Below, piece by piece: positions 20,791 through 31,781 of a stretch of 64,000 nucleotides of DNA. The stretch's first letter is position 1. Each line of letters opens with the position of its first letter. The DNA lies in contig BCIH01000006.1 of assembly GCA_002897115.2 (NCBI GenBank), positions 133,250 through 197,249 of the forward strand, given 5' to 3'. The DNA is from Prototheca cutis. Its lineage: Eukaryota; Chlorophyta; Trebouxiophyceae; Chlorellales; Chlorellaceae. The translations under genes and the position numbers were made by a program. The notes beneath the pieces were generated by a model. The model searched no databases. It was not told the DNA's origin and saw only the letters and a program-made list of their open reading frames with translations.

Positions 20791-23567
20791 TCAGGCAGTT
20801 TCCATCAACGATTTGATCCNGGCCTCGTCCAGATTGGCCGGGGCCTTGGCCTTGGACTGCACCACCCTCTTGATGGCGGCAAACTCCTCGGCCGAGCCCG
20901 ACTCCATGAACATGCCGATGACGATGCCGTCCTTGACCCAGCACGCTCCAAATTTGCCCGATCCAAAGTCACCAAAGTGCACCGCCTGGCCGTCAGTCTG
21001 CCCATAAAACTGCATTGATATTTGTTCGGGAGGAGCAGGGTGATGTCTGCGCCAACACGTGTGCGATGTGTATCCCTGGCACCATCCGCACCTCTTGCAT
21101 GCCTCCACACCAGGCATTCATACCTCACCACCACCCCACCCACCACCCACCTGCCATGACAGGTCAAACTCCCGGCTGTAGAAGAAGGGCAGGTAGTCAT
21201 AGGCCGGCTGCTCCCCCGGCTTCAGGATCTCACGCGCTGCATGTGCTCCTGTGAGCCTGCATGTGTGGGTGCATGGGCGTGGTCAGCCGGGGGCCATGCA
21301 ATGTGGTGTGTCGTCTGATAGTTTCGGCCATCCCTGTGTGGAAAGGAGCTATTTCATTCCCCTGCCGTTGCCATCACAGGCCCCCCCTCCCTCCCCCCCG
21401 TCCCCCCTCTCCCCCGTCCCCCACCCCGTCTTGTCCCACCCTCTCCAAAAAAACACATACAAACAAAAAGAAAGACAGAAAACAAACCAAAACAAACCAA
21501 CGACCAAATCCAACGTGCCTGGCATTGGCGACGTGCTCCTGGCGCATGCGCTCGCCTGTGAACGCCGCGGAAAAAGCGGCAATGTCGCCCACCGCATAGA
21601 CGCCCGGTGCCGAGGTGCGCAGCCCGCCATCCACCAGCACCCCCCCTGGTCGGGTTTCCCACTGGTCCAGCTGGTCCTTGATCAGGTCCAGGCAGGGGGC
21701 AGCGCCGGTGCCCACGAGCACCAGGTCAGCGGGCAGCGTGGCCCCAGACTTGAGCTTCACGCTCTTCACCCGACGGGCATCGTCTCCTTCCAAACCAACA
21801 ACCAAGTCCTTCTTCACCAGATGCACGCCCTTGTCTGCGATGTTGGATCAAGCGTGTGTGTGTGTGTGTTTTTGTTGTTAGGCATCGTCACCACGCATGC
21901 ACTGCCGATCACACACACAAAACAAACATGAAGCCGGCCGTGTCGTGCCTGCATAGTATTTTTCATAATACGCTGCAATCTCCGGGGTGAAGAACCGCTC
22001 CATCAGCCTGCGCATGGCGCCAAAGCAACGGAGCGTGAGAGACGCGGGTGCACGAGGCTATGTGAGAGGGGGGGGGAGGGGGGTTTCAGATGCAGCTGCG
22101 ATCTGCGGCGACGCAACCTCTGTGAGGCGACAGCATGCCCCTGTTGTCGCAGGGGTGCCTGCGTCCCCCCCCCCCAGCAAAGAAAAAGAAACCAAGAAAC
22201 AGCAACAAACAAACTACGCACCGCNTCTCCGGGAAGACGAGCGTCACGTCCAAGCCGTGCAGGGACAGTCCCGCGCCGACCTCCATGCCGATGTACCCTC
22301 CGCCGACCACCACAGCCTGCATGGCATTTTGGTGGGGAATGAATGGTGCAGCATGTGTGCACGGAGGTGTGCTGCTGCCGTGCACCATGGCATCCCGGCT
22401 CTTGTTGCCCCCGACCCCCGACCCCCACCACCTCCCACACACAAGCAAAAAAGGCCAGCACGTGCCTTGCCGCCGGCGGCCTTGGCCGCAGCCACGCTTT
22501 CCAGAAGCTTGTCGGCGTCAGCGACATTGCGGAGGTACTGCACACCTGCAAGGTCCGCTCCGGGCGTCTTGAAATCCGCCAGCGTCAGCGGCTGCAATCG
22601 TGAATGTTTTTTGGGGGGGATTTACTGAGGATTCGGAAAATAGGGTCATAAGCACCAGCGGCGTGCCACCAACGGGGTACAGGGCCCCCTCCGCCCCTAC
22701 CTCCAACACACCCACAGCACTGGCCGCACCCGGGATCCCATGGCCAAGACGAGGTAGTCAGCGTGAAACTCAGTGCCGTCGTTGGCGGTCAGCTTCTTGG
22801 CAGCCACATCCACGGTCGTGATGGGGGTGTCAAAGTAGCAGTCGATGCCTGCATGGGATTTGGGCAGTGTGTGAGTAGGGTGGGGGACCTGAGGGCTGCC
22901 ATCGGCCGCCAGTGGCCGTCGACCCTGAGCTCTCCTCAAACCCTGCAAATCAGGCGCACCATGCTGGGAGTACCACTCCGGCCCTTGCCTCTCGCCCCCG
23001 GATCCCACGCAGGTGTGAAAGCCTGGCAGCCGGGCAGCTCCTGCAGAAAAGCGTGGATGGAGCAGGAGCTGGGTAAGAGCGGCACAACAGCTGCCCCACG
23101 GTAGCGCCACGATGAGATGGCGACAGCAGGCCATTCTGGCCGTTCGAATGTCCCAGGAGAATGTAACGTTTGCGTGCAAAGTAAAAAATGTGAAGGTGTA
23201 AGGAAAGCCGGCCATTGCTCGGGGCCAGCAGAACAGGGCCATCTCCCTGTGGGCCACCAGAGCCACGGTGAAGCTCCCTCACCTTCGGGGAAGAGGTATG
23301 CCTTGCTCAGAGCAGGGCGCTCGTAGGGGGCCACCTACGATGGGTTGGATGAAATCGTAATGGTGTGTCATGACGAGATCGCGAGCCATTGGGTGGGAAG
23401 TTGTAGGGGGATCCTGCCGAGGCTCCNTGTCGCACCTTCTCTGCCGAGATGATGGCGAGCTGGCGGCCGTCGCCGCCCTGCTTGATCCACTCCTGGGCAA
23501 AATACCCGGACGCCACGCCCCCTCCAAGGACGATCGTCTGGTACTTGAACTTTTCCACGTCGGACAT
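20791..23567 (-). CDS. MDAR: Monodehydroascorbate reductase
   Basis: An FAD/NAD(P)H enzyme that regenerates ascorbate from its radical, part of antioxidant recycling. Ten minus-strand exons (23567-23436, 23334-23283, 23040-22960, 22848-22730, 22591-22466, 22316-22222, 22007-21949, 21834-21519, 21256-21151, 21009-20791) give 434 residues, the normal length. Motifs in order: FAD-binding VLGGGVASGY, APYERPALSKAYLFPE, NAD(P)H-binding VVVGGGYIGMEVGAGL, GVYAVGDIAAF, and DYLPFFYSREFDLSWQ near the C-terminus. No targeting extension precedes MSDVEKF, which suggests a cytosolic or peroxisomal form. Three introns need GC donors (after 22466, 21949 and 21519). An N at 22225 affects one residue. The exon 4 end is a choice between two nearby donors. 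Confidence 0.93.
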
Positions 23568-23843
23568 GGCTGCGAACAAAGCAACGCGGAGGTTTCGGGG
23601 ACCCTGGAAACTGGCCCTGCGATGGCAGCCGATCACTCTTGCAGGGAGGCAAGCTGTGCGTATGTGCTGTAGTTGAGCAACCAGCATCGTTTCAGAGCTT
23701 GACATGGAGAGGCGGATTCCGGCTCATCATGCCGGACCGCCCCGGCTCTCGCGAGTTTCGGTGCAAGATGTCATCATCAGCTTCGTCCCAGCAGCCCAGA
23801 TTCCCAACCACCTGCATGCCCCAACCAGGACTTTCCCAGGCGC

Positions 23844-25492
23844 TCACTCTCCAGCCGCGTCGTCCAAGGGAACAAGCATGAACAGCAGGACGCACTCGGG
23901 CTGTCTGGATGACCCATTGACGTCCTGGGACTGCAGCAACTGGAGCGGGTGGGACACCTGTCCCGCACCTGCCTCCCCCAGCGCCAGCAGGTGCGTCACG
24001 CGCATCAGCCCCCGCGCGTCCATCGCCACGCGCACTGGTCCCGACGTGGCGTCCTGCGCCGCGGCACGGGCCAGCGCGGGGCGCAAGTGCCGCAGCGCAT
24101 ACCGCGCTCCGGCTCGGCCGGGCGGGCAGGAGAAGGAGATGAGTTGCTCCACGGGGACCTCGATCTGTGTTCATACATGTGTTTGGATGAGGATGCCACT
24201 GGTCGGGAGCGTATGCTGCTGCTGAGATGCTGTGGCATGGTCTCTCCATATGACCCCTCAGTCGTCTGCACCCGCCGCCATCCGGTTCACAGCAGCTCAC
24301 CTTGAGCGAGGCACTCTGCTCGCCGGCAGACAGGGTCAGGCGTGGCGGCGCTTCCTGCAGCTCGATGCCTGCACTCTTGCCAGCCCACTCCAGGTCCTCC
24401 ATCGCCTCTCGGAGCAACGCAGCTGTGAGGGCACTTGGTCAGGGGGGTTTGGAAGTGAGGCAGCGGCACGGAAGCGCCACGTGCAGACGGGGAATCCGGG
24501 CCCGGAGCCTGGCGACGCGTCACCCCACACTCAATGCATGTCCGCATGCCATGCCCCCCGGTCCATTGGCACCCCCTGACCACCTCACGCCAGCAAACGG
24601 TACTCAACCCACCCGGGGCAATGAAGTGGGTGCCAGCCTCCTGCCAGTAATCTTCCAGGCTCGCATGCTCGGGCGCCGTTTCCGTGGACAGGCGTGCATA
24701 GAGCTGGTCCGTCCGATCCAGCTCCGGGGCAGCCCTGACCGTGCAAGGGGAGAAGCATGTGATCAAGGGGCTCAATGACACACTGCAGATGTGCACCCAT
24801 TGCCGTGGCCCCGGTCGCGACGGAGCAGGCCTGCCCCACAAGGCAGCATGATCACAGGCCCCCCCTGCCAACAAATTCAACTTCCCGCTCATGGGAAAAC
24901 CCAGCACTGTCGTGCACCTGAGCACCAGCTCGCAGTCCAGTCCAGGGTACTCCATGTCAATGCGGCTGCTGCCGCTAAACAGCTGTAACGTCTCCAGAAA
25001 TGTGCCGAACCGTACGCCAAAGGAGATGGAGGCAGAGACATCATAGGTGGAGAATGCCTATATCGGGGCGAGGGGCTGGTGGCTGGGTGGCGGCACCGGT
25101 GGCCCTGAGCAGGGTACACAGAGAAGGCCTCGCTGCATCAAGACCATTCAACCTACAGAACATAAGCACAGGAGGCGTCGACAGCACTCAAGCCACACGG
25201 CCCTCCTTGCCTGTGCAGTGAGTCGCGCGGAGCAGCGAAAGGCGTGGGAGTCGTGCTCCCATCGCACGGTCAGGCCGTCAGGGTCAAATGTCACAGTGCA
25301 GATCTGCGGCAGGCAGTGGGACAGGGAGACACGCTGAGCATCAGAATCCCCAGCAGGCCAGGACGTCAGGCCTGCACCCCCATGAACCCACACTCTGAGT
25401 CATGCCTGCTTGCTGGGCGCCTTGATGGCCTTCAGAGCCCACACAATGCCCCGAATGTTCCGGGTAGAGACTTTTGCAGATGGGAGGCTCAT
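23844..25492 (-). CDS. RAD1: Checkpoint clamp subunit RAD1 (9-1-1 complex)
   Basis: RAD1 is the PCNA-like subunit of the RAD9-RAD1-HUS1 clamp loaded at damaged DNA. Six minus-strand exons (25492-25406, 25303-25211, 25057-24918, 24734-24613, 24422-24301, 24164-23844) give 294 residues, against about 282 in human. Family stretches are ICTVTFDPDGLTVRW, FGVRFGTFLETLQLF, LREAMEDLEWAG, and VPVEQLISFSCPP followed by ARYALRHLRPAL. Introns 1 and 2 start with GC (AG|GCATGA and AG|GCAAGG). For intron 1 the in-frame TGA just after the donor leaves no GT alternative. It lies 277 bp upstream of the MDAR start in the same orientation. Confidence 0.88.
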
Positions 25493-26828
25493 ACTTGCTT
25501 CCGTCTGGGCGTGCACATGCCCTAGATCACTTTGTTGAGCGAAGGCCGACGGCTGTTCAAGGCCCCTCCGCAAACACCACCGATGGCGTTTCTCATGCTG
25601 CTCGTGATCACTCCATGAACCGGATCAGATTAACGTGTACGTCCATGATACACATTTTTCTATTCAGCTCGAGCATTGTTGCGCGGTTCTTTGTATACAC
25701 TCCGACGGCACGTCGCAAGGATGGGTCTCACCGAAATACGGGCAACGGCAGCCTCGCAATGAATTCCCGTTTCAGCCCTTCCGGCCCTCCCGTGCCGCAC
25801 CCCCTTTGTCCCGCACTACAACAATGCTTATTGGACATCCAGATAACAGTGCATGAACAGTACCCCTCCATCATAACGGGGCATACTTGCGGGCAATCAC
25901 TCTTGGAAGTTCGCGAGGGGCGCAGCCGTGGAGGTCGCGCCCACTAGACGGCGCGTACAGGCTTTTACAGTGCTTGTGAACTCCAGAAATAAATATGATA
26001 GGTCTTATTATACGATATGTTGCACAAGTTGGGGCTGTATTTGTACAGTTATTTAGGTTTCCCGGCAGGCCGCCTCAGACCCTTGTCCGCGACGGCGGTG
26101 TGTCAGTGGGCGACTGGGAGCCTAGGCCACACCAGGTCTGAACAAGCGCTTTCGAGGGGGGAGGGGTGTATTCCACAAGACAGCCTCCCAACCATGCCTA
26201 CATATCCATATCAAGTGGTGCCTAGTCAGGGCTAGGGAAGTAATGAGCAGTCAATGGCTTGTTGGCAGCTCGGTCTGGGAGCCAGCATCACGGTCCACAC
26301 TGGGCAATGCACGGGCAAACGTTTGGGCATCCATCGTCGCACCGCATGACTGCGTGGTCCATGTGGATGCACGCTCAGCTAGTCTGACATTGCGCGGAGT
26401 AGCGGCGTGGAAGCGAGCGAACCACCCAGGTCTGGAAAACCTGGGGCTGCCAACTCTCAAGGACCACGAAAGTGCCGTCCATGTTCAGGTGGTGCCACCA
26501 CGCGGACCCATGACGGGGTATGACCCGTGTGATAGTTTAGGTGCAGAACTACTGCGTGGGTGCCCGCGGGGCGCCCCTGTAGGGGTCTGGGCCAAGTCCC
26601 TGGGCGAACTGGGTCCCTGAAATCCCCATCGATCAAGCGGGCGTGGGCATCGTGAGTAGGGCTTGGCGGCCTGAATTCATTGTGAGGGTGCCCACCCCCG
26701 AAATTCGTCACGCAATTTTTTGTTGTTGTGCACATCAAGGCCCAGTCGAAGGGGGGTGTTGCCAGCACGCATGGCACTCCACGTTTCAAAGGGCTACTCT
26801 CTCCCAGCATTGTCCATGGGCAGCCATT
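25493..26828. other. Intergenic, RAD1 upstream; contains a dispersed repeat
   Basis: About 1.3 kb between the HISN2 stop and the RAD1 start. Apart from the repeat copy at 26333-26633 I see no gene. Open frames here are short and have no recognisable content. Confidence 0.5.
26333..26633 (-). repeat. Dispersed repeat copy A
   Basis: The reverse complement of this stretch matches 44664-44966 at most positions by eye, with a few small indels. Shared landmarks include GGGGATTTCAGG, GTAGTTCTGCACCTAAACT, GGTGGCACCACCTGAACATG, CACTTTCGTGGTCCTTGAG and AGGTTTTCCAGACCTGG. Both copies lie outside recognised genes. No terminal inverted repeats were obvious. Confidence 0.8.
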
Positions 26829-28605
26829 TCAAGCCTTTTTTGGCCGCCGGCTTGCCTTCTCCTCCAGACCAGAGACGGAAAACCGCTTGCGCAGCGCCTC
26901 CTCCACCGCCTCCAGTGGCACGTCCTGCAAAGAGGAGTGGAACCGCTGTGCCATGCTGCCTGCTTTCCATGTGTGACATTCTTTTGGTTAAAGGAAGGAA
27001 TTGCAGAAGCAAGTTCACCTGAGAGTTGAGGAACACCAGCGCATGGTACAGCAGGTCTGCCGCCTCGGAGACAGTCCTCTCCCGCCCTGGGTCGAGTGTG
27101 GTGGGGGGCGTTACGTGGGCGTTGGGTTCGGGGGTCGTCAGTCGGACCCAAGCGGCCAGGGTGGACCCCCATGGTAGACGAACAAACACATTGCTGAACC
27201 CAGACTCCCCAGAAGCACTCGACCCCACGACGTGCTGCACGTGCCTCGCGCGCACTGGCAGCACCCACCATTCACGCGCATTAGTCCCGGGGCGGCCTCA
27301 CCTTCTTGCTGCTCCCAAGTCTGGCACAGCTCGCCGGCTTCCTCCCGGATCTTGCTGCACAGCAGCGCCGGATTGTCCAGCAGCTTGACCGTCCACGACG
27401 GCTTGGCCCCTTCAGCAGGACGTGGCCGAAAGTGGGTGGCTGATGATAGGCTTGAAAAAGGGGCCCAGATGTGGTCGGGTGCTGTGGGTGGTGTGGCAGC
27501 AACCCCTCTCNCCTCTCCCCTTCCCCCTCCCCCCTCCCCCCTTTCTCATTCAGCAGCCCTCACCTGGCACGGCTGCTGCCGCACGTCGCTGCTGGATGAT
27601 GCGCTCCAGAGCCAGCAGCGTCGGCATGGGCGCTGCCGCCCGGCTGCTGTGGTGGCCCTGCTCCTGCACGGGCCTGTCTTCCGTCGAACCCGGGCCCAGC
27701 TCGCGGAAGTAGCAGGTGGGGGCATTGGTGTGGCAGGCCGGGCCGATCGGCTTGCCCAGGTACACCAGCGAATCGCCGTCGCAGTCGGCATGCACCGAAA
27801 TGACCTGTATTTTTGCAAGAGTGTTTCGGCTTTGTGGGTGGGATTTGCAGTGCGCAAGTACACAGCACAAAACATGAAGCACATACACTGTGGGAGGTGA
27901 AACATGGCAGCAGCAGCCCTCGATCGTCAGGCGACACTGCAGTCACAACCATGACCGCTGCTATGCCACAGGACTCCCAGACACACACACAAACGTACCT
28001 GGATGAAGTGGCCCGATGTCTCACCCTTGCACCACCTTCCCTGGCGTGACCGGCTGTAGAATGTTGCCAGACTGCAAGTACCGGCAACAGGGGTTGGGGT
28101 CAGTGCAAGGGAACACCCGGGCGCCTGTTGGCTGCCGACAGGAGAGATTGACCAGCGTACCGAGGTCTCAGACCCCTCTGTGGTTCACCACAGGCACGTG
28201 CCTGCCGCATCACACTCCACAAGAGGAAGCATCAGCCAATTGCGGCCCCACCTCCCCCAACTCCACGCACCCTGTGTTCAGCGTCTCCTTCAGGGCTGCT
28301 TCGTCCGCAAATGCCTGCATCAGAATCTCCCCTGTATCCACGTGCTGCACGATGGCCACCACAAGGCCCCTCTCATCGTAGCGGAGCCTTGCGATGCGGG
28401 TTTCCTGGGTGGCACCTGGTCCATCTGTCGTGACTGCCAGAGCGACCCCAGACCTCTCTGCCTGCTGCGTCCTACGCCGCCTGAATGCCACAAACGGCTG
28501 CTGCAAGGAACTTGCTCGCAGTCCAGACACTTGGGACGAACTGGTGGCGCGGGGCGTGAGGAATCGCGGCAAGGGCCCCGTGCACGGCCTGCATGCGGCC
28601 GACAT
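26829..28605 (-). CDS. HISN2: Bifunctional phosphoribosyl-AMP cyclohydrolase / phosphoribosyl-ATP pyrophosphatase
   Basis: This catalyses steps 2 and 3 of histidine synthesis in the plastid. Six minus-strand exons (28605-28271, 28071-27999, 27804-27564, 27409-27302, 27086-27019, 26924-26829) give 306 residues. The first ~60 residues are rich in Ser/Ala/Arg with almost no acids, as expected of a plastid transit peptide. The HisI domain has [17 protein letters not shown], the metal site HADCDGDS, and the cysteine pair [10 protein letters not shown]. The HisE domain has [15 protein letters not shown] and [14 protein letters not shown]. Motifs of both active sites are intact. The bifunctional I-E order is that of plant HISN2. 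Confidence 0.94.
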
Positions 28606-29778
28606 GGTGCTGCGGGACCCTCAATGTCCTTCCCCCCAGGACCAGCAACAGAGCAGGCAATATGCAAATGCTTACACTTGCAGTGGAGTATTTCCTTGTT
28701 GCATTTGATAGTCGATATGCAGTGGCAGCGAACGCTTGGCAACCTCCCCAATTCCTCGTCCTGCAAGTGGATCATTACCTAAGCCGCCGAGTTACCACAG
28801 AGCTGGGAAGCGGCACCCTGGGGATACATGATGGCGCATCAGTGCGAGTTCCAATGAAGTTGTGCAATCATTATACGTCTGTTGAAGTCTCTCCATCTCT
28901 TTCTGATGACCGTCCACGACGACAACGTGACGGCAGGGAAGAGGAGGGCTGGGGAAGGCTGCCCAGGGCCATCCTGTGCGCCACATGCCGTCCCGCCGGT
29001 GATGAGACCTGTGCACGCATCCCCTGCGGCGGCATCTGAGCCCTTTCGCAATGGGAGAGGTGACATTGAGCAGGTGCCCACCAGCTCCAGCCGGACAAGA
29101 GCTGCTGAGCTCATGGCGGCAGCAGATGCTGGAGAGCAACGTCCCCTAGACATCACCGGTCTGCAATGGCCCCTCCTTCCAATCGTCAGTTTCATTTTCA
29201 TGACTGGATCGTTGTTTTCCCTTGGTGCCATGTCCGACCATGCCCAGTTCATGACATGATCCCCAGACTGGAGTGTCGCCCTCTTGTTAACAATGGCCCC
29301 TGCCCGGTCCTGGCACAGGCCACGGCCCGCGGAGTCATCCTGCACGCCGTTCAGCCTGCAGCTTCGAGCGCCCTCCTTCCCAGTGGCACAGCAGCATCAT
29401 GTAAGCAAGGACGGTCTGAGATCCTCCCCCGGGCGCCAGCATGCGAGCAGCATGCTTTCGGCCGGGGAGTGGGGAATTCCATGCCATGGGGGTCGCGATG
29501 CACAAGGCGACCACTCATGGGCCCCATTGTTGCATCCTTGCTCCGCAGGCACCTCCATCATCGGCAACAAACGGCTCATGTGTGCAGAACCATGAATCAT
29601 TGTTCCAATGCCCGTCTTCCAACCGGCGCCACTTCACACGTTGGTGTCTTGCACGGGCCTGCACTGGCAGGGGGGAGAGAAATCCCCCTTGGGTGGCATT
29701 TGTGCCGGCATTGCCGGCTTCCCTTCCTAGAGGCGACTGTGTGGCCAGTCCACATCGTGACCACAGTCTCTGTCGTCA
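28606..29778. other. Intergenic, HISN2 upstream
   Basis: About 1.17 kb between the zinc-knuckle gene stop and the HISN2 start, both on the minus strand. Open frames on both strands are compositionally unremarkable and have no recognisable domain. I see nothing certain in it. Confidence 0.5.
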
Positions 29779-31316
29779 TCAGTACCATCCACGGTACCGC
29801 TTGCGCGGCGGGGACGGCGAGCGCCCCACCGAGGAGCACTCGTAGCCGGCATGTCCAACTGCGGTGTGCGAGCATCGTGTCGGAAGGGGAAATGCCTGAT
29901 GTCGACAAGCTCGTGTAAAAACCAGTTCAGGCTGCTGGGACAATAGTGTTCAGATAGACGACGGACAGAGACCGCAGAAGGATGGGCCACGATGCGGTGT
30001 CACCACCAGAAGGCCCTCTCTGAACATCCGTCCACCTCCCCTGCACGCACCTCTCCCACAGTTGTAGCAGGACAGACGGGTGTTCTGCTGCGGCGCCGGA
30101 GCACAGGACATGTGTCCCCGCCTGCCACACTGCGCGCACCGGACCCTCGCCAGGTCTTCGGGCATGTACGTCGTCGAGCATCCCCCTTTCCACCTGTAGC
30201 CCAGAGTGCTCGGGGATTCGGTGATCACACAAGCTGCACACCCCTTCAACAGGCAAACACGTGCACCCCCACTACCGCCCCCCCAAAGCGGACTCACTCC
30301 TGGTTGGCTGGGCCACCTGCCATGCTGCAAGAGGTCCGGCCGCAGCGAACACATCGCTGCGCGACGGCTGGGGGCGTGGCCGGTCGGCCCTGGCGCGCAT
30401 GGCAGTCGGCGATACGGTGGCCAGGCTGGCCGCAGCGGAAGCACAGCGAGCGGGGGCAGCCATAGCTGGTGTGATTGAAACTGGCGCAGTAGTAACAGGG
30501 CCGGGGGCGCCGGGGGTTTGGACACTCGCGCGCGAGGTGGCCCTCGCCGCCGCACTTGAAGCAGCACCTGACCGCATCAGCCACTATTGGCATGAAGTAT
30601 CTGACGTGGGGAGGGTAGTGGAAGGTGTCGCGAGGAGATTGGATGGCGGGGATGCGTCAACATGCATACGAGCTTGCTGTGGACTCCTACCCTGAAACCA
30701 TGGGGGCCCGCCGACATCGGGCTCCCGTTGGTCACCCTCCAACCCCAACCCCACCGCCCTACCCACCCACCCCACACCTGGGCTGCCGCAGCAATGTTTT
30801 CACTTTGCTTCTGACGTCGATGTCTGCGTCCGGCACGACCTGCATGCCCTCTGGGAGAAGGAGATGTTCCAGCTCCAAGTCGTCCAGTGGGTTTGTGGCC
30901 TGGGCGTCGAGGGCAGCCCCGCTGGGGCTCTCGCCGCCGAGGGACATCTCAGTGCCGGGCTCGATCTCTGGCTTTGCGCCGCCATCGTCCTCTCCTTCTC
31001 TCGCTGGCTCGTTGCCGTCGGCCTGAGCCTGGGCCTTGACGGCACTCCCCTTCCTTGCCAGGGGTTCACCTGGTGCGCTGCTCCCACCAGGCGCCTCCGT
31101 GGCCAGTTGCGCCATCTGTGACGTTCCAGTCCTGTCTCTCCTCGCCACCACGCTCTCCAGGTACGAGGACCACTCGCTGGACCGCTCTTCTTCGTCACCA
31201 TAGCCGCTGCTCGCGCTGGTGGTCGAGGACTCCTCCCAGGAATCCCACTTCGAGCCAAGCATCCGCCACAAATCTCTGTTTAGGCCCGACGTATTCCTGC
31301 GCTTGGACCTGCCCAT
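29779..31316 (-). CDS. CCHC zinc-knuckle protein, AIR1/ZCCHC7-like
   Basis: A nucleic-acid-binding protein with tandem zinc knuckles. Exons 31316-30778, 30600-30298, 30193-30051 and 29858-29779 give 354 residues. The first ~200 residues are acidic and disordered. Then come knuckles [42 protein letters not shown], a partial [21 protein letters not shown] and, joined across the last intron, [14 protein letters not shown]. The tail is [18 protein letters not shown], basic and RS-like. The knuckle array recalls Air1/Air2 of the nuclear TRAMP RNA-surveillance complex; this link is inference. It is divergent from the NOG1-like GTPase. Confidence 0.82.
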
Positions 31317-31781
31317 AGCTCCAAAGACTCCAATGAATCAGCGGACGCCGCCTGTGCCGTCAGCTACGAACCATGGGCCCGTCGACTAAGGAACCGTGAG
31401 CCGTCACCAATGGTCCGGCCCAGTCCAAAGCGCTCCCCTCCGCGTGATACGAGGTCGGCGGTGCCAACCAAGTAATCCAGAAGTTTAGCTTGAAGCATGC
31501 TCACACAGCATGCATGTCAGTGTGCACAAGCGCGTGCATGAAGGCGCATCCATTTCATCCAATCAATCTGCGGCCCACTCTCTCTCGACAATGCGCCCCA
31601 TGCAAATAAATGAGACGGATATATCTTGATCCTTGGGTCCAACAGGCCTCTCCTACAGAGCATTGCATGAAATTGCATATATATGTGTGTGTGTGTGTTT
31701 TTTGAGGACTCATTCTTTGTTCTTTCCGCAGCGCCAGGGTGGAGCCATGTGGTAGAGCTGGGCACCTGACCCGTGGCACCA
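31317..31781. promoter_or_regulatory. Divergent promoter region, zinc knuckle / NOG1-like
   Basis: These 465 bases separate two head-to-head genes. A short GT repeat occurs at 31686-31699. No other motif was recognised. Confidence 0.45.

Noticed and set aside
21949..22007. GT donor for MDAR intron 7
   Set aside because: The nearest GT would insert residues into the conserved YEKYYADKG segment; the GC donor restores it exactly.
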